From the NCBI RefSeq assembly GCF_000230835.1, contig NZ_CM001240.1, forward strand, positions 3,264,779 to 3,328,778: DNA of 64,000 nt, in the 5' to 3' direction. The translations under genes were made by a program, and so were the position numbers. Shown piece by piece: positions 19,332 to 28,061 of the stretch (positions within the stretch are counted from its first letter, which is position 1; every line of letters starts with the position of its first letter). Source of the DNA: Clostridium sp. DL-VIII (lineage in GTDB: Bacteria > Bacillota > Clostridia > Clostridiales > Clostridiaceae). The notes beneath the pieces were generated by a model. It did not search any database, was not told the origin of the DNA, and saw nothing but the letters and a program-made list of their open reading frames with translations.

Positions 19332-19367
19332 TTACGGCAACATATGCATTTTGTTGCCGTAATTTTT
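19332..19367 (+). terminator. Intra-operon hairpin (partial terminator or mRNA stabiliser)
   Basis: The perfect 11-bp stem TTACGGCAACA (19332-19342) / TGTTGCCGTAA (19352-19362) is followed by a short T-run, between the binding-protein and first permease genes. Such hairpins commonly let the binding-protein mRNA accumulate above the rest. Confidence 0.75.
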
Positions 19368-19393
19368 AAAATAGCTGTAGAGGAGATGAATTT

Positions 19394-20314
19394 ATGGCAA
19401 AGGATACAATAATAATTAAAAAAAAGCCATCCAAGCAGACAATTAATGAATGGAAATGGGCCTACTTTTTAGTTGCCCCAACTATTATTGGACTTATGAT
19501 ATTAAACATTATACCAATATTTCAAACGTTGTATTTAAGTTTCTTTAAAAGCGGTGATTTTGGAAAAGGAAATATATTTGTAGGTTTAAACAATTACAAA
19601 AAGATGCTAGGAGATGCACAAGTATGGCATGCGGTAATTAATACATTAAAATACACAGTAATAGTTGTTCCTGTAACAGTGATAATAGCAATGATTTTAG
19701 CAGTATTGTTAAATTCTAAAATAAAGGGAAAAGGTACTTATAGGACCATCTATTTTATTCCAATGGTTGCGGCTCCAGCTGCAATAACAATGATATGGAA
19801 ATGGTTATATAACAATCAATATGGACTTATTAATTATGTGTTATCGAAAGCTTTAATAAATCCTGTAAATTGGATTGATGACCCTAATATAGCTCTATAT
19901 TCAATAATAATTATAGGCATATGGAGCACAATTGGATACAGTATGGTACTTTTAATCGCAGGGCTTCAAGAAATACCAAGAGATTATTATGAAGCATCTA
20001 GTATAGATGGTGCTAAGCCAGTTAGACAATTTTTTAATATTACATTGCCATTAGTATCACCAACGCTATTTTTTGTTGTAGTAACAAGTATAATTCAGGG
20101 AATGCAGGTCTTTGATGTAATTTATATGATGATTGATGTAACTAGTCCAGCATATGATAGTACGGTATCTTTAGTATATCTGTTTTATAACAGTTCCTTT
20201 AAATATGCAGATAAGGGTTATGGTTCAGCAATTGTAATGCTGCTTTTAGTCATAATAATGATTATTACAGTATTTCAAATGAAAGCTCAAAAGAAATGGG
20301 TAAATTATATGTAG
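19394..20314 (+). CDS. Sugar ABC transporter permease (MalF/MsmF type)
   Basis: This 306-residue inner-membrane subunit has about six transmembrane helices. The EAA loop is at EASSIDGAKPVRQFFNITLP, where the ATPase docks. It pairs with the permease encoded 16 bases downstream to form the translocation pore. The opening PTIIGLMILNIIPIFQTLYLSF is typical of this subfamily. GAGGAGA precedes the ATG. No ATPase gene is in the operon, so a shared MsmX-like ATPase is likely (inference). Confidence 0.91.
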   Translation: MAKDTIIIKKKPSKQTINEWKWAYFLVAPTIIGLMILNIIPIFQTLYLSFFKSGDFGKGNIFVGLNNYKKMLGDAQVWHAVINTLKYTVIVVPVTVIIAMILAVLLNSKIKGKGTYRTIYFIPMVAAPAAITMIWKWLYNNQYGLINYVLSKALINPVNWIDDPNIALYSIIIIGIWSTIGYSMVLLIAGLQEIPRDYYEASSIDGAKPVRQFFNITLPLVSPTLFFVVVTSIIQGMQVFDVIYMMIDVTSPAYDSTVSLVYLFYNSSFKYADKGYGSAIVMLLLVIIMIITVFQMKAQKKWVNYM

Positions 20315-20330
20315 AAAGGAGACAAGCATC

Positions 20331-21170
20331 ATGTCTAGTATAAATAAGAATAAAAAAAGCACAAAAATATGTGTACATTTAGTTTTAATTCTAGGAGTAG
20401 TTATTATGATAATGCCCTTTGCATGGATGATACTTACATCATTTAAAAGTGTATCAGAATCTACTTCCATGAATCCTTTTATAATGTTCCCAGCAGAATG
20501 GAAAATTGAAAATTATCTTGAGGTAATAAGGCAAAATGATTTTATTATGCTATATTTCAATACTTTTGCAATGATAATCTTAAGGGTAATTTGTTCTGTA
20601 GCCTTCAGTGCTATGGCAGCCTATGCCTTTGCAAGATTAAAGTTTCCAGGAAGAAATTTTTTGTTTGGAATAGTCCTATTTCAAATGATGGTACCGGTTC
20701 AACTTTTTATAATTCCACAATATTTAATGGTAGATAAATTAGGCATGAGAAATACAGTATTTGCTTTGCTTTTTCCAGGACTTGTTAGTGCATTTGGTAC
20801 ATTTTTGTTAAGACAGTTCTTTATGGGCCTTCCCAAAGAATTAGAAGAATCAGCCAGGCTTGATGGATGCAATATAGGACAAACTTTCTTAAAAGTAATG
20901 CTGCCTCTTACAAAGTCAGGATTAGTTGCACTTGGAATATTTACAGCATTATTTGCTTTTAAAGATTTAATGTGGCCTTTAATTGTAAATTCAAACGCAG
21001 ATTCAGCAACTTTATCTTCAGCTCTTGCTAAAATTCAAAGTGCATATTCAGTTAACTATCCACAATTAATGGCAGCTTCTGTACTTGCTATTTGGCCTAT
21101 GCTTGCCATATATATTATATTCCAAAAGCAATTTATTGAAGGTATTGCAACTTCAGGTGGCAAGCTTTAA
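20331..21170 (+). CDS. Sugar ABC transporter permease (MalG/MsmG type)
   Basis: This 279-residue second pore subunit has about six helices. Its EAA loop reads EESARLDGCNIGQTFLKVML, and the C-terminus FIEGIATSGGKL is characteristic of MalG/MsmG-type permeases. AAAGGAG precedes the ATG by a normal distance. It is followed 44 bases later by the alpha-galactosidase gene, consistent with one operon for uptake and then hydrolysis. Confidence 0.91.
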   Translation: MSSINKNKKSTKICVHLVLILGVVIMIMPFAWMILTSFKSVSESTSMNPFIMFPAEWKIENYLEVIRQNDFIMLYFNTFAMIILRVICSVAFSAMAAYAFARLKFPGRNFLFGIVLFQMMVPVQLFIIPQYLMVDKLGMRNTVFALLFPGLVSAFGTFLLRQFFMGLPKELEESARLDGCNIGQTFLKVMLPLTKSGLVALGIFTALFAFKDLMWPLIVNSNADSATLSSALAKIQSAYSVNYPQLMAASVLAIWPMLAIYIIFQKQFIEGIATSGGKL

Positions 21171-21214
21171 TAACTAAGGAGCCTAAGAACGAAAAAACAC
21201 GGGGAGGGGACATT

Positions 21215-23428
21215 ATGGCAATAAAATTTAATGAAAAGTCTAAAGAATTTCATCTATATAATAAAGAAATAAGCTATATAATAAAAATACTTCAAAATAA
21301 TCAACTAGGCAATTTATACTATGGACAAAGGATACATCATAAGGAATCATTTTCTTATCTTTTAGAAGGTGGGGCTCGTCCTTTAGCCGCGTATGTATTC
21401 GAAGGTGATACAAGTTTTTCCTTGCAGCATACTAAGCAGGAGTATCCTTCCTATGGTACAACGGATTTTAGATATCCAGCCTTTGAAATAAAACAAAAAA
21501 ATGGAAGTAGAATAACTAATTTTGAATTTGAAACTTATAACATTTTTAAAGGTAAAAAGAAGTTAGAAAAACTTCCAGCAACGTATGTAGAAAACGAAAA
21601 AGAAGCTCAGACTTTAGAAATAATACTTTATGATAAATTAATTAAAACAAGATTAATGCTTAGTTACACCATTTATGAAGACTTTCCCATAATAACCAGA
21701 AATACAAAGTTTATTAATGAAGGGGAAGAAGGAATTACTTTAACAAAAGCAATGAGCTGTAGTTTGGATTTACCTGATTATGATTATGAAATGGTGCATT
21801 TATGCGGAGCCTGGAGTAGAGAAAGGCATGTGAAAAGCAAAAGACTAGAGCAGGGAATTCAATCAATTTACAGCTTAAGGGGGGCAAGCAGTGCAGAGCA
21901 TAATCCTTTTATAGCATTGAAGAGATCTAGTGCGACTGAATTTGAGGGTGAGGTTTATGGTTTTAGTTTAGTTTATAGTGGGAATTTCTTAGGTGAAGTT
22001 CTTGTTGACACTCATAATACCTCCAGAATAATGTTGGGAATACATCCAAACATGTTCGAATGGGTACTACAGAAAAATGAAAGCTTTCAAACTCCTGAAG
22101 TAGTTATGGCTTATTCACATAACGGAATGAATGGAATAAGTCAGGCTTATCATAAATTATATAGGACCAGACTTGCTAGAGGATATTGGAGAGACAGAGT
22201 GCGTCCAATATTAATAAACAATTGGGAAGCCACAATGTTTGACTTTAATGAAGAGGTAATACTTAAGCTTGCAAAGACTGCAAAGGAGCTTGGAATAGAA
22301 TTATTTGTATTAGATGATGGCTGGTTTGGAAATAGAAATAATGATAAAGCAGGTCTTGGAGATTGGTATGTAAATACTAATAAACTCCCAAGTGGGATTG
22401 TTGGACTTTCTAAAAAAATAGAAGAAATGGAAATGAAATTTGGGCTTTGGTTTGAACCTGAAATGGTTAATAAAGATAGTGACTTATACAGGGCTCATTC
22501 AGATTGGATTATTCATACTCCAAATAGAAGTACATCCCATTGTAGAAATCAATATACTTTGGATTTTTCAAGGGAAGAAGTAATTGACTATATATATGAA
22601 GCCATGTCAAAAGTATTTCGCGAAGCTTCTATATCATATGTAAAATGGGATATGAATAGGTATATTACAGAATGTTATAGTATAGCAAAAAGTGCAGAAA
22701 ACCAAGGAAAAGTTATGCATGAGTATATTTTGGGAGTGTATTCCTTATATGAAAGATTAACCTCTGAATTTCCGCATATTCTATTTGAATCCTGCTCAAG
22801 CGGTGGTGCAAGATTTGATCCAGGAATGTTGTACTATGCACCTCAATGCTGGACAAGTGATAATACAGATGCAGTAGAAAGAATGAAAATACAGTATGGA
22901 ACCTCATATGTTTACCCAATAAGCAGTATGGGAGCACATGTATCTGAAGTGCCAAATCAACAAGTATTTAGAACAACTCCGTTAAAGACAAGGGCTAATG
23001 TAGCTTATTTTGGGGCATTTGGATATGAGTTGGATTTAAATACCTTATCAAAAGAAGAAAAAGAAATTATAAGAGAACAAGTTAAATTTATGAAGGAAAA
23101 AAGAGAATTAATTCAAAAAGGAACTTTTTATAGATTAGTAAGTCCATTTGAAGGTAATGTAAATTCATGGATGGTTGTATCAGAAGATAGATGTGAAGCC
23201 TTAGTTGGATATTACAAGGTATTAAATTGTGCCAATGATGGTTTTAAGAGAATTAAACTTCAAGGTCTTAATACAAATAAAAAGTACTATATAAATGACA
23301 ATAAAAAGGAAATATTTTTTGGGGATGAGCTCATGTTTGTAGGTATACCTGTGAAAAAAGAAGAGCTTTGCCAAGATGGGGGAGACTTTACTTCAACAAT
23401 ATATTATATAAAAGAGATAAATGAATAA
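21215..23428 (+). CDS. GH36 alpha-galactosidase
   Basis: This 737-residue cytoplasmic enzyme (no signal peptide) hydrolyses terminal alpha-galactosyl residues. It has a beta-supersandwich N-domain (about 1-320), a catalytic barrel (about 330-640) and a C-terminal sheet domain. The nucleophile is Asp479 in VKWDMNR and the acid/base is Asp549 in WTSDNTDAVERM. DDGWFGNRNNDKAGLGDW and FGLWFEPEMV are further GH36 signatures. Length and residue numbering match bacterial tetrameric GH36 enzymes. GGGGAGGGG precedes the ATG. It is the only intracellular glycosidase of this operon, so the imported ligand should carry an alpha-galactose cap. Confidence 0.95.
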   Translation: MAIKFNEKSKEFHLYNKEISYIIKILQNNQLGNLYYGQRIHHKESFSYLLEGGARPLAAYVFEGDTSFSLQHTKQEYPSYGTTDFRYPAFEIKQKNGSRITNFEFETYNIFKGKKKLEKLPATYVENEKEAQTLEIILYDKLIKTRLMLSYTIYEDFPIITRNTKFINEGEEGITLTKAMSCSLDLPDYDYEMVHLCGAWSRERHVKSKRLEQGIQSIYSLRGASSAEHNPFIALKRSSATEFEGEVYGFSLVYSGNFLGEVLVDTHNTSRIMLGIHPNMFEWVLQKNESFQTPEVVMAYSHNGMNGISQAYHKLYRTRLARGYWRDRVRPILINNWEATMFDFNEEVILKLAKTAKELGIELFVLDDGWFGNRNNDKAGLGDWYVNTNKLPSGIVGLSKKIEEMEMKFGLWFEPEMVNKDSDLYRAHSDWIIHTPNRSTSHCRNQYTLDFSREEVIDYIYEAMSKVFREASISYVKWDMNRYITECYSIAKSAENQGKVMHEYILGVYSLYERLTSEFPHILFESCSSGGARFDPGMLYYAPQCWTSDNTDAVERMKIQYGTSYVYPISSMGAHVSEVPNQQVFRTTPLKTRANVAYFGAFGYELDLNTLSKEEKEIIREQVKFMKEKRELIQKGTFYRLVSPFEGNVNSWMVVSEDRCEALVGYYKVLNCANDGFKRIKLQGLNTNKKYYINDNKKEIFFGDELMFVGIPVKKEELCQDGGDFTSTIYYIKEINE

Positions 23429-23600
23429 TGATATTTCAAGTGAAGTGAGTTATTTTTTTATTTATGACTAAAGTCTTAAAGAAAAAAAGCTGAAATGAAT
23501 GGAGGTGAATTTTGAGATAAAAAGAATGTAGCGTAATTTCATAATTAAATAAATCTTATAATTGGGTAAAGGTGAGAAATTTTGAGGAGGTTTCAAGTTT

Positions 23601-24914
23601 ATGAAAAAAATTTTAGCAACGATTCTAAGTCTATGCGTTTTTGGAGCAATGACTCAAGGACTAGAAACAACAGCTTGGGCAGCTGATACCATGACTGTAG
23701 ACTGCACAAATGTGCTTAGAGATGTAACGCATTGTGCAAGTGGTTCCCTTTACGGAATCACTGAAAATAAACCAGCAGATGTAAGTGGTCTTGTGGCTCC
23801 GCTTAAACCATATGTAATGAGAAATCCTGCTAGAGGAGCCTCTGGCAACCAGCATGCCTTTGGAGCTGCAATACCTGTTTCGGATAGGCTTGCCTCAATT
23901 CCAAGTGTTAAAGTATCGATTGATTTGGCAGATATGCTTCCAAGCTGGCCATATCAGTGGCCAGGCATGACAAGCTGGCTTAATCAGGTGACTTCATTTA
24001 TCAATGACAAGAAAGCATCTGGTCGTAATAATTATTATGGTTATGAAATATGGAATGAACCTGATGGTACTTGGAATTCTGCTAATGGAACTTTCAATGA
24101 TATGTGGAAGCAGACTTACAATGTTATTCGTGCAAATGATCCTAGCGCTAAAATAGTAGGTCCTTGCTATAGCTATTATAATCGTACTACTATAAGTAAC
24201 TTTTTGAGTTTCTGCAAAGCAAACAACTGTCTTCCTGATATAATGAGCTGGCATGAACTCAGTGGGATTGATGGGGTATCATCACATTTAAGAGACTATA
24301 GACAATTGGAAACTTCTCTTGGAATAAGCCAATTGCCAATCAGTATAAATGAATATTGTGATTCTAATCATAACCTTGAAGGACAGCCTGGATCATCAGC
24401 ACGCTATATAGGAAAATTCGAGCGTTATAAAGTAGATAGTGCATGCATATCATGGTGGTTTGTCCCTGCTCCAGGCAGATTGGGAAGTCTTTTAGCTACC
24501 GACACTCAAAAGGGTGCAGGCTGGTATTTCTATAAATGGTATGGAGACATGACAGGAAAAATGGTCAGCGTAACACCACCAAATGATGACAGTAATTTAG
24601 TAGATGGAGCTGCGTGTGTTGATTCAAACAATAAGTATATCAGTTTTATTTTTGGCGGGCCAAATGATGGTACAATAAACACAACATTTAAAAACATTCC
24701 ATCCTTTATAGGCTCAACAGCATCTGTAAAGGTGGAGAAAATCGATTGGGTAAGCAAAGATACAGTATCTTCTGGACCATCTACAGTTTTAACCTCTAAT
24801 TATTCTGTAGTTAATGGACAGATTACAGTACCATTAACAGGCTGCAACAGTAGTTCTGGATATCGTATATACATTACTTCGGGAACTAGCAGCAGTGTAT
24901 CACATACAAGTTAA
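23601..24914 (+). CDS. Secreted clan GH-A glycoside hydrolase (GH39-like), copy 2, with disrupted C-terminal lectin module
   Basis: This 437-residue exported enzyme has a signal peptide (1-27, TTAWA-A), a TIM barrel with Glu153 in [10 protein letters not shown] and Glu251 in SINEYCD, and a beta-sandwich end (SGYRIYIT). It is a close paralogue of 3433-4716. After YRIYIT a Ser/Thr linker begins, and the frame stops at 24912. A ricin-type module continues in another frame to 25174. GAGGAGG precedes the ATG, so it is expected to be well translated. It probably works outside the cell and supplies the importer and alpha-galactosidase upstream (inference). The exact GH family and substrate need testing. 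Confidence 0.8.
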   Translation: MKKILATILSLCVFGAMTQGLETTAWAADTMTVDCTNVLRDVTHCASGSLYGITENKPADVSGLVAPLKPYVMRNPARGASGNQHAFGAAIPVSDRLASIPSVKVSIDLADMLPSWPYQWPGMTSWLNQVTSFINDKKASGRNNYYGYEIWNEPDGTWNSANGTFNDMWKQTYNVIRANDPSAKIVGPCYSYYNRTTISNFLSFCKANNCLPDIMSWHELSGIDGVSSHLRDYRQLETSLGISQLPISINEYCDSNHNLEGQPGSSARYIGKFERYKVDSACISWWFVPAPGRLGSLLATDTQKGAGWYFYKWYGDMTGKMVSVTPPNDDSNLVDGAACVDSNNKYISFIFGGPNDGTINTTFKNIPSFIGSTASVKVEKIDWVSKDTVSSGPSTVLTSNYSVVNGQITVPLTGCNSSSGYRIYITSGTSSSVSHTS

Positions 24915-25174
24915 TTAATCGAAACAGTGGAAAAGCACTAGATGTTTACAATAATTCAACAGCAGACGGTGCTGATGTTATACAGTGGAGCGATAATGGG
25001 CAAGACAATCAAAGATGGAATATTATAGATGTAGGAAACGGATATTATAATCTGGTAAATATCAATAGCAGCGAATTATTGGATGTTGATAACGATTCAG
25101 TGGCAGATGGTGCCAATGTGCTACAGTGGAGTAGTAATGGTGGCAATAATCAGCAGTGGCAATTGCAAAAGTAA
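24890..25174 (+). pseudogene. Out-of-frame ricin-type beta-trefoil (CBM13) module
   Basis: In the frame -1 to the upstream glycosidase the sequence reads [20 protein letters not shown], then two Q-x-W signatures (NQRW and NQQW) with repeated ADGADVIQW / ADGANVLQW units, and stops at 25172-25174. That is about two repeats of a carbohydrate-binding ricin-like trefoil. In-frame stops at 24887 and 24912 on the two sides of the junction prevent fusion. One missing base between about 24890 and 24908 would restore a roughly 525-residue enzyme with a binding module. Confidence 0.82.
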
Positions 25175-25199
25175 GATAAGTAAAGCTAATATAATAAAT

Positions 25200-25232
25200 A
25201 AAGACTGATTACAAAAATCAGTCTTTTTATTT
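25200..25232 (+). terminator. Rho-independent terminator of the glycosidase transcript
   Basis: The stem AAAGACTGATT (25200-25210) / AATCAGTCTTT (25216-25226), a 5-base loop and a T-run lie 26 bases after the CBM13 stop codon. The terminator is placed for the full-length, in-frame gene. Confidence 0.85.
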
Positions 25233-25272
25233 TATCAATACTATATAATGAATTTAATTCACTTTTGATTAA

Positions 25273-25325
25273 AAGTCATTCCTTTATTTTTTTGTGGTTA
25301 TTATTAGGAATGACTTCTTTATTAT
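25273..25325. terminator. Second, bidirectional terminator
   Basis: AAGTCATTCCT (25273-25283) pairs with AGGAATGACTT (25306-25316) around a T-rich 22-base loop and is followed by T-rich sequence. It probably ends the convergent LUD-domain gene and blocks read-through from the left. Confidence 0.6.
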
Positions 25326-25390
25326 TTTTATAACTGTAAACATATGTTTTAACTGCTAAAATACTCAGTGGCTTATATTATATAAATAGT

Positions 25391-26038
25391 CTAAAACCCA
25401 AGTTCTTCTCCAATTAATATAACCTTTATCTTATTTGCAGGTTTGCTTGCTCTTGTTGTTACCAAGTATGAACAAATACAATCTGGACTTAAACAATCTC
25501 CACAACTGCCTGTTGCATAACATGGGGTTTTCGCATCTTGAAAATGTTGAATATTTGCTGGCCCGGCAATTGTTCTAGCTCTCTGCACTGCATCATCAAG
25601 GTTTTTTACAATTTTATTCATTCCAGCTACGACTATAACACTCTTTGGCCCAAAAATCATAGCAGCAACACGATTGCCATTTCCATCAATGTTAAATAGC
25701 TGACCATCTTCACTTATAGCATTACTACTCATTAAGAAAGTGTCACATAAAAGTGCCTTTCTCATAAGATCTGTTCGTTCTTCAGGACTTTTTGCAGTGT
25801 CCCTATCAATAACTTCATACCCATTTTCTTTTACAAGTTCTTTTATACCAATTTCATTTAAGGTTTCAGAACCACCCCAGGATACAACGTGACCTTGAGG
25901 AATTAACTCTAAAATCTGCTCAAGTGCTTCATCTTTGGTTTTAAAATAATACGCATCAAAATGACGCCTTTTTAAAGATTCAACTACTTTTGTACTCAAT
26001 TTATCATAGCGTTTTTCTAATAGAGATTGTCTTGTCAT
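25391..26038 (-). CDS. LUD-domain protein (LutC/YkgG-like, lactate-utilisation family)
   Basis: This 215-residue cytoplasmic protein has the LUD fold (DUF162). Family landmarks are HVVSWGGSETLNEIG, the central LLCDTFLMSSNAISEDGQLF, and VIVVAGMNKIVKNLDDAVQRAR. The C-terminus has a cysteine-rich stretch (CYATGSCGDCLSPDCICSY), often seen in the stand-alone clostridial version. It is not accompanied by lutA/lutB, so a role in lactate oxidation is not shown here. AAGGAGG precedes the ATG. Confidence 0.85.
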   Translation of the reverse strand: MTRQSLLEKRYDKLSTKVVESLKRRHFDAYYFKTKDEALEQILELIPQGHVVSWGGSETLNEIGIKELVKENGYEVIDRDTAKSPEERTDLMRKALLCDTFLMSSNAISEDGQLFNIDGNGNRVAAMIFGPKSVIVVAGMNKIVKNLDDAVQRARTIAGPANIQHFQDAKTPCYATGSCGDCLSPDCICSYLVTTRASKPANKIKVILIGEELGF

Positions 26039-26272
26039 TTAAACGTCCTCCTTATGAACATGTCTTATATAATTTCTTGAATTAAAATAATTTTATATTA
26101 TTATGATATATTTATAACACAATTAACCATTTTATATAAGTATGCACTTTTTTGTAACATAGTATATGAAATGATACTAAGAGCATGTTATAATTTTGAA
26201 ATGAGGAGTAGTAGATATATAGTATATAAATAATATATCAATTTGAATTACTATATTTAAAAAGGAGTAGCA

Positions 26273-26307
26273 AACCCTATCAGAAGAAGTTTTAAATTGA
26301 TAGGGTT
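26273..26307 (+). other. 5'-leader hairpin before the AAA ATPase gene
   Basis: The perfect 10-bp stem AACCCTATCA (26273-26282) / TGATAGGGTT (26298-26307) lies just before the ribosome site AAGGAG of the next gene. There is no T-run, so it is not a terminator. A second AAGGAG (26262-26267) upstream of the stem has no start codon after it. It may be a translational control element, or an operator in DNA. Confidence 0.45.
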
Positions 26308-26330
26308 AATAATTAAGGAGATGATAAAGT

Positions 26331-27134
26331 TTGATTTACATAAATACTTTCAAACTGTGTGATAAGGTACTTTCTAATCCTAATATATATCCTCATAATG
26401 TGTTTTCAGGTAAAAATGAGAAATGCCTTGTTTTTGATAAGATTACAATATTCTATGGAAATAATGCTTGTGGAAAATCTTCTTTGTTGAATATTATAGC
26501 TAATAAATTGAAGTTAACTGGAAAGGAACAAGTACAGGAAAATTCTTATTTTAAAGAATTTGTAGATGATTGCAGATACGGATTCGGAGAAAATGAAATA
26601 GGGCAGATGTGGTATGGAATTCCTAGAAATAGCCGCTATATTAAAAGTGAAGATATAATGTATGAAATTAAGAAAGTTCAACAGGAATCTATATTGAGAA
26701 AAGGATATATTTATGAGCGTGCTGAAAAAGGATATAGCAAAGAGCAGTTGGAAATACTAGAGCATTCTTATAAGATGAAAGAACAGATAGAAAGAATTAA
26801 ATACGGTCAGGAAAAGTACTCAAATGGCGAAACGAGCCAGCAAATATTTGATGAGTGGCTTCAAGCAGATGCATTATATCTTTTAGATGAACCAGAAGTT
26901 TCATTATCTCCTCAAAACCAAGTACTTTTAGCTGAGAAGATTAATTATGGAGCAAGATTTTTAAACAATCAGTACATAATTGCAACCCATTCACCATTTA
27001 TGCTTGGAACTTTAGATGCAAAAATATATAACCTGAACTCAAAAGATTTAGATGTATGCGGCTGGAGTGAATTGGACAATGTGAAGTATTTTTATGAATT
27101 CTTTAAGAAGCATCAAGTGGAATTTGAGAAATAG
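26331..27134 (+). CDS. Stand-alone AAA ATPase (ABC/SMC-like fold, RecF/OLD-type)
   Basis: This 267-residue soluble ATPase has Walker A FYGNNACGKSSLLN (about 41-54), a charged helical insert (about 85-165), a signature-like region around KYSNGETSQQ, Walker B ALYLLDEPEVSLS (about 182-194) and the switch ATHSPFML. These features place it with predicted ATP-binding OLD/AbiEii-like AAA proteins, not membrane transporters. The start is TTG, with AAGGAG about 10 bases upstream; no ATG fits. No partner nuclease is adjacent, so a defence role cannot be claimed. A leader hairpin precedes it. Confidence 0.8.
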   Translation: MIYINTFKLCDKVLSNPNIYPHNVFSGKNEKCLVFDKITIFYGNNACGKSSLLNIIANKLKLTGKEQVQENSYFKEFVDDCRYGFGENEIGQMWYGIPRNSRYIKSEDIMYEIKKVQQESILRKGYIYERAEKGYSKEQLEILEHSYKMKEQIERIKYGQEKYSNGETSQQIFDEWLQADALYLLDEPEVSLSPQNQVLLAEKINYGARFLNNQYIIATHSPFMLGTLDAKIYNLNSKDLDVCGWSELDNVKYFYEFFKKHQVEFEK

Positions 27135-27575
27135 TTATTAGATTTAGGTTAAAAGTATTTTTATTCCTTAATTCGTACATTTAAAGAAGAAAGTATTGAT
27201 TATATTTAGGTATCATGAGAATATGAATACAAGGAGATTGATTTAAATATTGCTTTCTTTTTCTTGTAATAATTATATCATTTAGTAATTAGGGGATTAT
27301 ATATGATATTCAGATAGTTATTTATTATGAGATAAATGGGTTAGACCATTATTATAGTAGATAGGTATTTAGTAATTCAATTTCTAAAAAATCATAGCTG
27401 CTTAATTATACTACTAGTGGGTTATTAAGGGGTATTAAAGAGGCGTAAGCCTCTTATTTTTGTACATAAAAATTCATTGCACTTCAATAAATGACAAGAA
27501 AATTAAAAAACAAAAACTTAATAAAAATAGAAGAATAAAAATATAAGAGTACTATGTTCGAAGATATTAATTTAA
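27135..27575. other. AT-rich intergenic region with a short terminator
   Basis: No gene was recognised in this 440-bp stretch. It holds the terminator at 27438-27462, which lies about 300 bases after the ATPase stop codon. The intervening sequence may be a long 3' untranslated region or an unrecognised small RNA. Confidence 0.4.
27438..27462 (+). terminator. Rho-independent terminator
   Basis: The 7-bp stem AAGAGGC/GCCTCTT with the tetraloop GTAA is followed by ATTTTTG. This is a compact, stable terminator on the plus strand. Confidence 0.75.
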
Positions 27576-27842
27576 CTAAAGGTTAAAATTGATCCAATTT
27601 CGTTGTTCTTCAGGTAACCAACCTGAAACGGGCCTAAGTATTTCACATGTTATAAGTCTATCGGAAGCATCAAGAAATTTAATTATTCGGCTATTAATAT
27701 CATCAGCTGATAATGATGTTTTAACTAAGTAAGTACTTTCAAGGTAATGGCACCATTCACCTAATGCTTCAATAGATTCGCAAACCTTTTCATAATTTTT
27801 ACATGGTTCACTTAAATCATAACTAATCATATATACTGCCAT
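27576..27842 (-). CDS. Orphan Cas2-like small protein (annotated SinR family in relatives)
   Basis: This 88-residue protein has the Cas2/VapD-type ferredoxin-like pattern: first strand MAVYMISYDL ending in an Asp equivalent to the Cas2 metal-site residue, helix with YEKVCESIEALGEWCHYLES, then YLVKTS and a strand LITCEILRP. Similar proteins occur singly in many bacteria and are labelled SinR family without relation to the Bacillus biofilm regulator. No CRISPR array or cas1 is present in the window. The minus-strand start has AAAAGGGG upstream. The function is unknown, and it may be an RNase/DNase-like or toxin-like protein. Confidence 0.72.
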   Translation of the reverse strand: MAVYMISYDLSEPCKNYEKVCESIEALGEWCHYLESTYLVKTSLSADDINSRIIKFLDASDRLITCEILRPVSGWLPEEQRNWINFNL

Positions 27843-28061
27843 AAACTCTCATCCCCTTTTTTTAATATAATTTTACCATAAATTGAGATAAAAGGGTAAA
27901 AATAAAAACAAAAAAGTTGTATGATTTGAAAATTAATATGTAAATGTTTTTTGCAATAACATTAAAATAAAAATGAATGAAAGATGAGAAATTTACTAAA
28001 ACTATAATAAATTTAAATTATAAAGGTAATAAAAATATTAATAGATGGAGAAACTTGGTAT

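Noticed and set aside
25391..27842. Phage-defence island made of the LUD protein, AAA ATPase and Cas2-like protein
   Set aside because: The three genes have different orientations, separate terminators and no recognised partner nuclease. Shared function is not supported.
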